This document shows positions 47,801 to 55,133 of a stretch of 64,000 nucleotides of DNA, piece after piece (within the stretch, counting starts at the first letter, position 1; every line of letters starts with the position of its first letter). The stretch is from NCBI GenBank assembly GCA_017430365.1, contig JAFRNC010000002.1:186001-250000 (forward strand), given 5' to 3'. The stretch comes from Bacteroidales bacterium (GTDB taxonomy: Bacteria; Bacteroidota; Bacteroidia; Bacteroidales; UBA932). The notes under the pieces were generated by a model. It was not told the origin of the DNA. It saw only the letters and a list, made by a program, of their open reading frames with translations, and searched no databases. A program made the translations under genes and the position numbers.

Positions 47801-48513
47801 AGAAGGATGTCGAATACATAGTAGATAAGCATCTACGTGAACTGGTTGCAGGACGCATTGATAAAGTCGGTGAAAAAGAAGCCTTCAAGCAACCATTGTA
47901 CGCCGACAAGGCCGGGAATGTCCCTATAAGAAGCGTGCGGTTGTTTACGAAATTGAATGAAAAGGCTGTTGAACCCGTCAAATACAATGAGGACCGGCCT
48001 ATCGGTTTCGTAAAACCGGGCAACAATCATCATATCGCCATATATTGCGATTCGGAGGGTAAATTGTCCGAGCATGTTGTCTCCTTCTGGCACGCTGTAG
48101 AACGGAAGAAGTTCGGCATACCCGTCATAATCAAAGACACTGATGAGATGTGGAATAATATAGCTGATCAAGATCTGCCAAAGGCTTTCCTTAACGAACT
48201 CCCGCCGGCCGGACTCAAACTTGAAGTCAGTCTTCAGCAGAACGAGATGTTCATCTTGGGAATGCCGGAGAATGAATACCAGAAGGCACTTGAGGTCAAT
48301 GACTATAGATTACTGAGCAAATATTTATATCGAGTGCAAAAGGTGACTTTCAACGACTATTACTTTAGATTCCATATTGAAACCATGCTCGACAATTCTC
48401 AAGAAGCAAGAAATACTAACAAGTTTTATCGAGTAAATAGTATAGGTGCATTCAAACAATTGAACCCACATAAAGTCTGCATAAACCTTCTTGGCGAAGT
48501 CTCTGAACCGTGA
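44857..48513 (+). CDS. cas9: Cas9 RNA-guided DNA endonuclease, subtype II-C
   Basis: The effector nuclease of the CRISPR system, 1218 residues. RuvC-I is GLDLGVGSIGW with Asp8; an Arg-rich bridge helix (KRTQMRTARKGYDRYQLRR) follows at ~58-76; RuvC-II has Glu537 in VRIELARELKQ; the HNH domain has His617 in EHIIPRS, enclosed by CFYC (595-598) and CRKC (636-639), a likely zinc ribbon; RuvC-III has His784-His785-Ala-Ile-Asp788. All catalytic residues are present, so it should be active. It is shorter than many ~1400-residue Bacteroidetes Cas9 proteins. Its stop overlaps the GTG start of cas1, and the tracrRNA is encoded antisense in its leader. Confidence 0.97.
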   Translation: MKKILGLDLGVGSIGWSLIQADDEGSPQSILGIGSRIVPLSPDDTNEFSSGNAISKNQKRTQMRTARKGYDRYQLRRQNLTEELRFLGMLPDERLIKLPVLELWQLRADAATPGKKLTLPEIGRVLYHINQKRGYRHSKSDEGEDKNQKDYVQAINSRFSEIKAEGKTIGQFFAEKLAESEVTTDKGNFYTFRIKEQVFPRKAYEEEFDKVMACQRVYYPDILTDQSIHRLRDEIIFYQRPLKSCKHLVSQCEFALREYKTSDGGSIIAGPKVAPRTSPLFQVCKIWESVNNIEMKNRNGESYPFTTEERQQLFDFLDNNEKLTVTDLKRILRLSAKDKWWGGKAIGKGLQGNVTKMAIKKALQGHEELLSFNLVPVESHRIDTETGECLMEISPEFEKEPLYRIWHIVYSMEDQEEMAAALKRQFGIDDMEVIARLAKIDFVKPGYGNKSARFIRQILPYLQKGLKYSDACDYININHSNSLTTAENNARQLLQHLPQLQKNELRQPVIEKILNQMVNVVNALLDKYGSIDEVRIELARELKQSRDERNADFLANNRRERENKVIVERIQEMGIRPSRARIQKYRLWEEAKHICFYCGQPVGVKEFLEGTDVEIEHIIPRSLFFDDSFSNKVCACRKCNAEKNNRTAYDYMKQKGVNEFSDFIRRIEEAYERKEISKTKRERLMTSAKDIPEDFIDRQLRQSQYISKKAVDILKQVCRNVWTTSGSVTDFIRHQWGYDSILHDLNFGRYKAAGQTEIITSDHLGQTHKEERIIGWTKRLDHRHHAIDALTIASTKQSYIQRLNTLNASRDEMFKDIESQSDTVKGQYSLMENWMKTRPHIPVSEVSDAVDAILISFKAGKRVTTPGKRFIYQNGKRTVAQNGLLVPRGALSEESVYGAISCLEEHVPVTKIFEHPEMIFKPYIREKVEERIRHYDGEWKAALKSLKKSPIYLGENETKPLEYATCWKKEYVIRYPLTSIRKKDVEYIVDKHLRELVAGRIDKVGEKEAFKQPLYADKAGNVPIRSVRLFTKLNEKAVEPVKYNEDRPIGFVKPGNNHHIAIYCDSEGKLSEHVVSFWHAVERKKFGIPVIIKDTDEMWNNIADQDLPKAFLNELPPAGLKLEVSLQQNEMFILGMPENEYQKALEVNDYRLLSKYLYRVQKVTFNDYYFRFHIETMLDNSQEARNTNKFYRVNSIGAFKQLNPHKVCINLLGEVSEP

Positions 48514-49445
48514 TTAAGAAAACGCTTTATTTCGGAAATCCGGCCTATCTCTCCTACCGCCTTAAGCAACTGGTTATCAAGAAACCTGATATTAAGGGAG
48601 ATATGCCGGATTTCGGCATTCCCGATGCTTTTACTGTCATTAAAACTGTACCTGTCGAGGATATCGGAGTAATAATTCTTGACCATCCACATATTACCCT
48701 CTCGCAAGCACTGATGTCTGCCTTATTGGATAACAATTGCGCCGTAATAACCTGCGACAGCCGGCACATGCCTGTCGGACTTTTCCTTCCGCTAACCGGC
48801 AACTCCATTCAAAATGAGCGCTTCCGCAACCAACTGGATGCCTCCCTGCCTCTTCGTAAGCAACTTTGGCAACAGACTGTTGAGTGCAAGATAAAGAACC
48901 AGGCTTCGCTATTGTATTACTCTACCGGAAAACGTCACAACAACATGTCGGTCTGGGCAGAATCGGTCAAGAGTGGAGATACTGGCAACATGGAAGCCCG
49001 CGCAGCCGCCTACTACTGGAAAACTGTCTTGCCGGAGAACCCTGGCTTTATTCGGGGGCAGAATGAGGATGCCCCCAACAATCTGCTCAATTACGGATAT
49101 GCCATCCTTCGGGCAATCGTCGCAAGATCGTTGGTTGGCAGCGGATTGTTGCCGACCATCGGAATCCATCATCATAACCGTTATAATGCCTATTGTCTGG
49201 CTGATGACGTTATGGAGCCTTACCGGCCGTTCGTCGACAAAGTTGTCATTGATCTTCTGAAGCAGGAATCCGGAACAGAATTGGACACAAAAAAGAAACA
49301 AAGACTTCTTTCTATCCCAACAGAGGATGTGCTGATGGACGGAACGCGAAGACCGCTTATGATTGCCGTCAGTCAAACAACCTCATCACTGGTCAAATGT
49401 TTCAGCGGAGAACTCCGGAAAGTCAGTTACCCTTCCTTTGAATAA
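48510..49445 (+). CDS. cas1: Cas1 adaptation integrase, subtype II-C
   Basis: Spacer-integration nuclease of 311 residues. The start is GTG at 48510 overlapping the cas9 TGA as GTGA, an indication of translational coupling. The catalytic Glu is in MEARAAAYYW (~155), and the His and Asp ligands are in LLPTIGIHHHNRYNAYCLADDVMEPYRP in two pieces (~218-245). Length is normal for II-C Cas1. cas2 begins directly after its stop. Confidence 0.95.
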   Translation: MIKKTLYFGNPAYLSYRLKQLVIKKPDIKGDMPDFGIPDAFTVIKTVPVEDIGVIILDHPHITLSQALMSALLDNNCAVITCDSRHMPVGLFLPLTGNSIQNERFRNQLDASLPLRKQLWQQTVECKIKNQASLLYYSTGKRHNNMSVWAESVKSGDTGNMEARAAAYYWKTVLPENPGFIRGQNEDAPNNLLNYGYAILRAIVARSLVGSGLLPTIGIHHHNRYNAYCLADDVMEPYRPFVDKVVIDLLKQESGTELDTKKKQRLLSIPTEDVLMDGTRRPLMIAVSQTTSSLVKCFSGELRKVSYPSFE

Positions 49446-49778
49446 ATGGACCGGTTCAGCGAGTATCGTATTATGTGGGTGCTGGTTTTCTTTGATCTCC
49501 CGACAGAGACTAAAAAGGAAAGAAAGGCTGCCGCGAAGTTTCGAAAAGATTTGCTCTCGGACGGTTTCCTGATGTTTCAGTTCTCAATATATATGCGTCA
49601 CTGCCCTTCATCAGAAAGTGCAGAAACACATATCAAAAGGGTGAAGAGTTTTCTTCCCGACCTGGGACAGATCGGGATTCTGTCTATCACCGACAAGCAG
49701 TTTTCAAAGATGGAACTGTTTTCGGAGCACAAAGTCCGGAAGATTCCTGAAGAAGGAATTCAGTTGGAACTGTTCTAG
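49446..49778 (+). CDS. cas2: Cas2 adaptation protein
   Basis: 110 residues with the ferredoxin-like fold of Cas2: the first strand [17 protein letters not shown] with the conserved Asp, then [20 protein letters not shown] and the C-terminal [11 protein letters not shown]. It bridges two Cas1 dimers in the integration complex. Zero-base spacing from cas1. No csn2 or cas4 is present, which sets the subtype as II-C. Confidence 0.95.
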   Translation: MDRFSEYRIMWVLVFFDLPTETKKERKAAAKFRKDLLSDGFLMFQFSIYMRHCPSSESAETHIKRVKSFLPDLGQIGILSITDKQFSKMELFSEHKVRKIPEEGIQLELF

Positions 49779-49811
49779 TGTTAGAAAAGAGAAAACCTTT
49801 TATAACCAATA

Positions 49812-49841
49812 AAATCCGACCGATTCCGGCCGGATTTTTTT
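49812..49841 (+). terminator. terminator of the cas operon
   Basis: Stem AAATCCGACCG / CGGCCGGATTT (one mismatch) with a 4-nt loop and a run of seven T residues, 33 bp after the cas2 stop. The array is therefore not read through from cas2. Confidence 0.85.
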
Positions 49842-49893
49842 GATTGGACAACAATCCGTAATCAACTGACACTATGACAGATACAAAAACTCT

Positions 49894-50253
49894 ACTGTTG
49901 CCGTATTGTCAAAGGTACTAAATCTGAAAGCAAATCACAACCGGATGGATGGTCGGGAAGAATCACATGAAACTGTTGCCGTATTGTCAAAGGTACTAAA
50001 TCTGAAAGCAAATCACAACGCGTTTTTTATTATTGCAAAAAGCAGTCAAGACTGTTGCCGTATTGTCAAAGGTACTAAATCTGAAAGCAAATCACAACCG
50101 TAGGCTTTGAGGGCTTCGGTTCTCCACTACTGTTGCCGTATTGTCAAAGGTACTAAATCTGAAAGCAAATCACAACTGTAGATGGTACTATTACTGTATT
50201 GATGTACTGTTGCCGTATTGTCAAAGGTACTAAATCTGAAAGCAAATCACAAC
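49894..50253 (-). CRISPR. type II-C CRISPR array, 5 repeats and 4 spacers
   Basis: Five identical 48-bp repeats start at 49894, 49972, 50051, 50129 and 50206. Spacers are 49942-49971 (30 bp), 50020-50050 (31), 50099-50128 (30) and 50177-50205 (29). The tracrRNA anti-repeat shows that the reverse strand, where repeats begin GTTGTGATTTGC, is the crRNA strand. Each repeat on that strand contains TTG-N20-TACCTTTG, a promoter pattern. No repeat is degenerate, so age order cannot be read; the leader is probably the right-hand side. Confidence 0.97.
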
Positions 50254-50386
50254 TTATCGTTCAGTCACACACAGATCACATAAACTATATACTGAATATT
50301 AATAAGTTAGTAAACTCAGCAACCATGCTCAGACACATAACAGTCACATAAACCCTAATCCCATATAGGGACATATTTTGTGACAT
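50254..50386 (-). promoter_or_regulatory. probable CRISPR leader
   Basis: A 133-bp AT-rich stretch next to the last repeat on the upstream side of the crRNA strand. No external TAnnTTTG promoter is visible, which fits transcription starting inside the repeats. Confidence 0.5.
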
Positions 50387-50553
50387 GGGACCTGAGGCCC
50401 ACGGGCCGAAAGCAGCGACCGCAGGGAGCTAATGCGCAGCCCGCCAGGGCGAGCACAATCCCTCTAAGCCCGGGCACAAAAACCCTGTAAATCGTGCCTA
50501 ACAGTACGAATTTCAGCGTCAGGGGCACGTTTTGGCACTTTTTTGTGCCCGCC
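50387..50553 (+). repeat. right copy of the ~170-bp direct repeat flanking the CRISPR-Cas locus
   Basis: Matches 44287-44461 in the same orientation, including an uninterrupted block of more than 50 identical bases in the first half. Contains GGGCAC/GTGCCC hairpin arms. Confidence 0.85.
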
Positions 50554-50617
50554 TGCCACCGTTACCACATCTCAAGAAGGCCACCAAACATGCTCGACCG
50601 ATGCCCATCCTCAAACC

Positions 50618-50756
50618 ATCCATAAAAAAGGCCGATCTTATGGACAAACCCCATCTTTTTCGGCAATTATCCATAAAAACAGCTACGATCATGGATGTAC
50701 GGTCCGCCGCAGGCGGGCAGGAATATCGGAGTGCAGCGACGAAATCCCGTGGTGAG
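50618..50756 (+). repeat. ~140-bp direct repeat, left copy (around the TM2 gene)
   Basis: Shares the order ATCCATAA, GGCCGA, TTATGGACA, TCTTTTTCGGCAATTATCC, GATCATGGATGTACGGT and AATCCCGTGGTGAG with 51289-51429. The 5' two-thirds are nearly identical, the middle diverges. Confidence 0.75.
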
Positions 50757-50846
50757 TGAGGGATAAGCGCAGCCCGCGATGCCATTCCGGCCCAGCAAGG
50801 GCCCATCGGCGAAACCTTTTTGCTGCAACAGGATAGCAGATGGAAC

Positions 50847-51161
50847 TTATGAGCGTTTAATCACTTTTCCGTCCTTATCTTTGAAATCACCACAAAGGAT
50901 GATAATAAAATCGACGAGGACCCAGATTCCAAGACCTCCCAGCGTGAAAATCATAGCGATAGCGGACCCTATCTTGCCAACGTAGAACCTGTGAATGCCG
51001 AAAACGCCCAGGAACCAGCAAAGCAAAATAGTAGCCAGCCAGTCCTTGTCGCTCACAGCGACATTGTTTTCACCATACGTATCGTACAAGGAACTTCCGC
51101 ATTTCGGGCAAAAGGCAGCATCTTCAGCCACTTCTGCACCACAATGACTACAATATTTCAT
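50847..51161 (-). CDS. zinc-ribbon TM2-domain membrane protein
   Basis: 104 residues. An N-terminal zinc ribbon (CSHCG...CPKCG, residues 4-22) precedes two membrane helices with the TM2 signature (FLGVFGIHRFYVGKIGSAI and LGGLGIWVLVDFIIILCG). TM2 proteins are small inner-membrane proteins of poorly known function. The gene is bracketed by two copies of a ~140-bp repeat, suggesting it travels as a small cassette. Confidence 0.85.
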   Translation of the reverse strand: MKYCSHCGAEVAEDAAFCPKCGSSLYDTYGENNVAVSDKDWLATILLCWFLGVFGIHRFYVGKIGSAIAMIFTLGGLGIWVLVDFIIILCGDFKDKDGKVIKRS

Positions 51162-51535
51162 AATGGAAAACTATTAATAGGCGTTTATTATGTCCTGTGC
51201 CTCTAACAGAAAGCATTACAATTATAGTTTATTTTTCGGAAAGGCAAGAAATGTCTTGGAACACATTGCTGCGCTTCCTCCCCAATCCATCCATAATCAA
51301 GGCCGACATTATGGACAGACCCTATCTTTTTCGGCAATTATCCATAAAAATGGCCCCGATCATGGATGTACGGTGTTCCTCACGAGCAGGTAGGGATGTC
51401 AGAACGAACTGACGGAATCCCGTGGTGAGGGGAGGGGGCATTGTCGCAATCTCAATTAAATTTTGATATTTTTGCCGCAATAACTATATTTTAAATTTGA
51501 AATAAGGCATTATCCCTTAGTTGGTTGACAAGTCT
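51162..51535. other. intergenic DNA with repeat copy and promoter
   Basis: Contains the second ~140-bp repeat (51289-51429) and a TATTTTTG -7 element at 51467-51474 for the downstream genes; no gene is supported. Confidence 0.5.
51289..51429 (+). repeat. ~140-bp direct repeat, right copy
   Basis: Second copy of the repeat at 50618-50756; a shorter fragment of the same family (CCATCCGTCCATAAACCAGG) occurs near 54022. Confidence 0.75.
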
Positions 51536-51688
51536 ATGCAAACGAATATGGAGCAGTTACGAAAACGGTTTTATGAGACCCCCGGTGTAGAGCTGTACGA
51601 GCTGAAGCCGGAAAGGGTCATTTGTCAAAGCGGTCCCATGGAAGGTTCCCCCGAGTATCGGGGATTCAACCAAGAGGAAACATGGTAA
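51536..51688 (+). CDS. 50-residue leader-type peptide upstream of the FSR lipoprotein
   Basis: A short frame reading MQTNMEQLRKRFYETPGVEL, then YELKPERVICQSGPMEGSPE and a short end. The E-L-K-P-E-R-V-I-C-Q-S-G core is a pattern seen in small proteins encoded just ahead of fimbrillin or paralogous-domain proteins in Bacteroidales. It is 14 bp upstream of the lipoprotein gene and downstream of a TATTTTTG promoter element. Its role is unknown. Confidence 0.6.
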   Translation: MQTNMEQLRKRFYETPGVELYELKPERVICQSGPMEGSPEYRGFNQEETW

Positions 51689-51702
51689 CGGGAGGAAGCG
51701 TT

Positions 51703-53019
51703 ATGAAGAAGATGTGGATTCTTATCGTGATGGCCGCTGCCGTCATCACCTCCTGCGGACAGGAAATACTGGATTCCGGAAGCGATGTCCCAGAGACCGC
51801 TCCCATCGTGTTTAACCTTACTGCCAATCATCCTAATGCGACCAAGGCCGTGAAGACGGGCTGGGAAGCAGGTGATGCCATTTTCGTGTTCTTTACAGGA
51901 GTGGAGGCACCCAAGCACCTTAAAATAATCTACAATGGTTCGGCTTGGACTTGCGCAGAGTACAATGGCGCGACACAAACCCCCGGTGCCCTTGGCCTGA
52001 CCGACGGGAAAGAAGGAACCATGCGGGCTGTTTACCTGCCCTTTGGCAGCTCTGCCACCATCTCTGCCGACGGCACCAGCTTTACCTTCAGCAAGACCTA
52101 CTATGCCTACTACCTGACAGCGACACTGGATTACACCGTCACGAACGGCAAGGTTAGCGGTACGTTCCAGATGGAGATTCCCGATGACTACGTGCAGTTC
52201 TTCGTGGATGATGCCGATGCCCAGGATGAGGCTTACCAACTGGGCTGTGACGCCGTCATCCCTACTGGCGTAGCGTCCATCTCCGCCAACGGCACCATCA
52301 CCGAGACCAGCGACAAGACGGCAGCCGATGATATGCCTGGCTATGCTTACAGCGGCGGCTACCTGTTCAGTGGCAAGCTCAACGCGCAATACTCGTCGAC
52401 GCGCAAGGAAGAAAGAGAAGCGCCAGTGGAGGCCCATGCCTACTACTTTGCCAAGACCAAGACCTCAGACAACACCCGCGCAGACTACTTCGTCAGCGGC
52501 AAGACCCTCACTGAACACAGCGCCATCAAACTGCCCGCAAACGGTGACGCAAAATGGCAGGCTGTCGGTCCCGGAGTTTGTTATGAATTATTACACATTA
52601 TCGATGCTGGCACATCATGGGAAAGTTCAACATCTTTAGGCAAGTGGTACACCTGCAATTATGGCTGTTCGGTACCCGAACAACACGGAACGCCCTATAC
52701 CTTCGACGATGCCAATTCGCTGCCAGGCGTCACCCTGCCAACGCAAGACCAGTTTGAAAAACTCAATACTACTGGCTATGCAGAATGGGTCTGGTTGCCA
52801 GTCCACGGTCATTCTGGCATGGTAGTCAAGGCCTCAAACGCATTTTTGTTCCTACCGGCGCAAGATGCTAGTTCAGAAGACGGTCGCTATTGGTCATCCA
52901 CGTTACACCAGCAGTCTCCGGAATACGCCATGGGCTTTTTCATCAACAACATTGGCTTACATGTCGGTCAAGCCCCCAATGTGGGCGAACAGTTATCTGT
53001 GCGTCCTATTCAGAATTAA
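51703..53019 (+). CDS. fimbrillin-like lipoprotein with C-terminal FSR-type domain
   Basis: The ATG at 51703 gives a lipoprotein signal (MKKMWILIVMAAAVITSCGQ, Cys18); the frame is open further upstream but would overlap the small peptide gene. The 438-residue protein has a Mfa1/FimA-like N-terminal part (ATKAVKTGWEAGDAIFVFF) and a C-terminal domain of the Fibrobacter succinogenes paralogous type (LPTQDQFEKLNTT; RYWSSTLHQQSPEYAMGFF; LSVRPIQN). It is probably displayed on the cell surface, as an adhesin or pilus component; that is inferred from family. Confidence 0.78.
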   Translation: MKKMWILIVMAAAVITSCGQEILDSGSDVPETAPIVFNLTANHPNATKAVKTGWEAGDAIFVFFTGVEAPKHLKIIYNGSAWTCAEYNGATQTPGALGLTDGKEGTMRAVYLPFGSSATISADGTSFTFSKTYYAYYLTATLDYTVTNGKVSGTFQMEIPDDYVQFFVDDADAQDEAYQLGCDAVIPTGVASISANGTITETSDKTAADDMPGYAYSGGYLFSGKLNAQYSSTRKEEREAPVEAHAYYFAKTKTSDNTRADYFVSGKTLTEHSAIKLPANGDAKWQAVGPGVCYELLHIIDAGTSWESSTSLGKWYTCNYGCSVPEQHGTPYTFDDANSLPGVTLPTQDQFEKLNTTGYAEWVWLPVHGHSGMVVKASNAFLFLPAQDASSEDGRYWSSTLHQQSPEYAMGFFINNIGLHVGQAPNVGEQLSVRPIQN

Positions 53020-53025
53020 TACCGC

Positions 53026-54035
53026 TTGTCGGAAGTCCATCCTGGTTTTACATTAGCTTTTCCCCCACAAGACAATATATCTGCGAAACAATCTGATCCA
53101 TCCATAGCTTACCGTCCTATCCTCCCGGTCCAGGACAAGAAGCGGGAGCCGGTGCAGGATATAGCGAAGGGCATAGGTATGCTGTTCGTTATCCGCTGCA
53201 CACGACAACACTGTTTACCCTTGGAGGACGCGATACCGAGGTATCGGGACTTGCCTCAATCCTGTTCCTTGCCTTGATGGGCTACATGATGCCTTTCTTC
53301 TTCATAATGTCAGGCTACAATTTCAAGCCGGGCGTCATGTCGTACGGCGCATGTATCCGCAAAAGGGCGAAACAACTGCTCATCCCCTTGCTCAACTACA
53401 CGATCGCCATATGGGTGCTGTTGGGCGCATATTTGTGCCTGCGAGATGAAACTGACGTACTGACACTGCTCAAATCTTTCGTCGCCTACTGGTTGACCGA
53501 TCCGGTGGCCGGATGGGTCGGGCTTGACGCCAGCCGGACGCTGGTCGGTCTTGCGATGCGGAAATACAATACGTTCGGGGAACATGAAACGAAAAGAATC
53601 TGGCTCATCATCAACACACTTATCGCGCTGGGCATACTGATCCATCTCCAGATGGAAGTCCCCGGGGTCGGCATGATTTCCGGCGGCAGGATCGCCTATA
53701 AGATGGGGGCAGTTGAAGTCTTCATAACCCTGATCTGCGGCGTCCTCGGCACGTTGTTCCTCATGAATATAAGCAAGTGGCTGGTCAGATTCAAGCATCT
53801 GGGCGCCTTCCTCGCCTATGTCGGACAGAACTCATTGATCGTGCTGATCCTGCACGGGGCCATAATGCGCATCTTCTGCGACATCTTTGGCTTTACCGGC
53901 GCACCGGCGGGTACCTTCGGTCTGGTCAACCTGGCCGTATTTGCCGCAACCTTGTTCACAAGTGTCCTCTTCATCTACATCAAAGGCCTGATGAACAATT
54001 GGACACAAAAGAAGAAACAAGCCATCCGTCCATAA
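53026..54035 (+). pseudogene. frameshifted acyltransferase-3 family membrane protein
   Basis: The typical N-terminal block (REPVQDIAKGIGMLFVI) reads in one frame up to about 53195, while the rest (TTTLFTLGGRDTEV, then MMPFFFIMSGYNFKPG and about 240 further residues) reads in another. Joining the frames near 53190 rebuilds a normal O-acyltransferase start. The remaining 253 residues hold several membrane helices. An active protein would need frameshifting or initiation at 53274, without the catalytic N-terminal His region. Either a true relic or a sequence error. Confidence 0.65.
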
Positions 54036-54044
54036 ACCAGGCCG

Positions 54045-54096
54045 ATAAAAAACCAATGCCGGCCGGATGCGTCTGAAAAACGCAGGCCGGCCGGCA
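54045..54096 (-). terminator. terminator of the ribose/nucleoside operon
   Basis: A strong hairpin (TGCCGGCCGG...TGCGT / ACGCA...CCGGCCGGCA, 54057-54096) is followed on the reverse strand by TTGGTTTTTT, 30 bp after the transporter gene. Confidence 0.8.
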
Positions 54097-54125
54097 AGGG
54101 AAACAGATTAACCTAAAACTATCCT

Positions 54126-55124
54126 CTAATTGCCGGAAAGTATGATGAATGCCAGTCCGGCAATGAACAAGCAGAACATTACGGCCAGGAGTCCGTATAC
54201 ACCTTTCCGGGCGCCCTTGAACTCCTTCCAGATAAACACGCCCCATATGGCGGCGATCATCGGAGCCCCCTGCCCGAGAGCATAGGAGATTGCAGCACCG
54301 GCGCGGCCAGAAGCGATATAGCTGAAAGCCGTACCCAGGCACCATATAGCGCCTCCGAGGATTCCCACCAGGTGCGTCTTGAAATTCCCCTGGAAATACT
54401 GCTTGTAGGTGACAGGCTCGCCGACGAACGGCTTGCGCATGACCAGCGTATTGAACACGAAGTTGCTCACCAGAACACCGAGCGAGAAGATGACGATCGC
54501 CGTATAGGGAGTCACCATACCCGCTGCGGGATTGGCGAAATTGTCAAGGTCCATAGCCTTGGCGACAAATCGGTAGAAGAAAGCCATCAGGGTTCCTGCC
54601 AGCACGGCCAGGAGGATACCCTTGTTGGCGCCTTCCTTCTTCTTTTCAACTTTGCCCGACGCTATACCGTTGCAGATGATTGCCACCACGATAAGCGCGA
54701 TGCCGATGAAAAGCAGCACCGGATCCCCTTTCGGAGCACCGATATAGTTGACTATCGTGCCAAGCACGAGGGAGATACCTACGCCGAGCGGGAATGCGAC
54801 GGCGAGGCCGGCAATCGACGTTGAGGCGGAAAGCAGTATATTCGAAGCGTTGAAAATGACGCCGCCTAGGATGATGCTCCAGAAGCTGGAAGCATCCATC
54901 TGGGCAAGGTCTTTCAGGAAAGGACGGCCTTCAGAGCCGATGCTTCCCATCGTGAAGGCCAGCAGCAGGGCGAAGAGCACCATGCCGATGACGTAGTCCC
55001 AGTAGAAAAGTTCATACCTCCAGCTCTTCGCGGCAAGTTTCTGGGTGTTGGCCCAGGAACCCCAGCAGAGCATGGTAATGAAGCAGAACAGGACTGCCAG
55101 TGCGTAACTGTTTACGATAAACAT
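54126..55124 (-). CDS. GRP/DMT-type sugar or nucleoside permease
   Basis: 332 residues with about ten membrane helices, of the drug/metabolite transporter superfamily, glucose/ribose-permease-like (start MFIVNSYALAVLFCFITMLC with CWGSWANTQKLA; late GGAIWCLGTAFSYIASGRAG and GPMIAAIWGVFIWKEFKGA-like motifs). It is the last gene of a susC-susD-ribokinase-glycohydrolase operon, so it most likely imports ribose or a ribonucleoside across the inner membrane. Confidence 0.82.
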   Translation of the reverse strand: MFIVNSYALAVLFCFITMLCWGSWANTQKLAAKSWRYELFYWDYVIGMVLFALLLAFTMGSIGSEGRPFLKDLAQMDASSFWSIILGGVIFNASNILLSASTSIAGLAVAFPLGVGISLVLGTIVNYIGAPKGDPVLLFIGIALIVVAIICNGIASGKVEKKKEGANKGILLAVLAGTLMAFFYRFVAKAMDLDNFANPAAGMVTPYTAIVIFSLGVLVSNFVFNTLVMRKPFVGEPVTYKQYFQGNFKTHLVGILGGAIWCLGTAFSYIASGRAGAAISYALGQGAPMIAAIWGVFIWKEFKGARKGVYGLLAVMFCLFIAGLAFIILSGN

Positions 55125-55133
55125 GGTTCAGGT

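Noticed and set aside
49842..49893. CRISPR leader on the cas2 side of the array
   Set aside because: Only 52 bp separate the cas terminator from the first repeat, and the anti-repeat of tracrRNA shows that crRNAs are read in the opposite direction.
49942..50205. Possible self-targeting spacers
   Set aside because: I saw no match of the four spacers to other parts of this window by eye; a proper search of phage, plasmid and genome sequence is needed.
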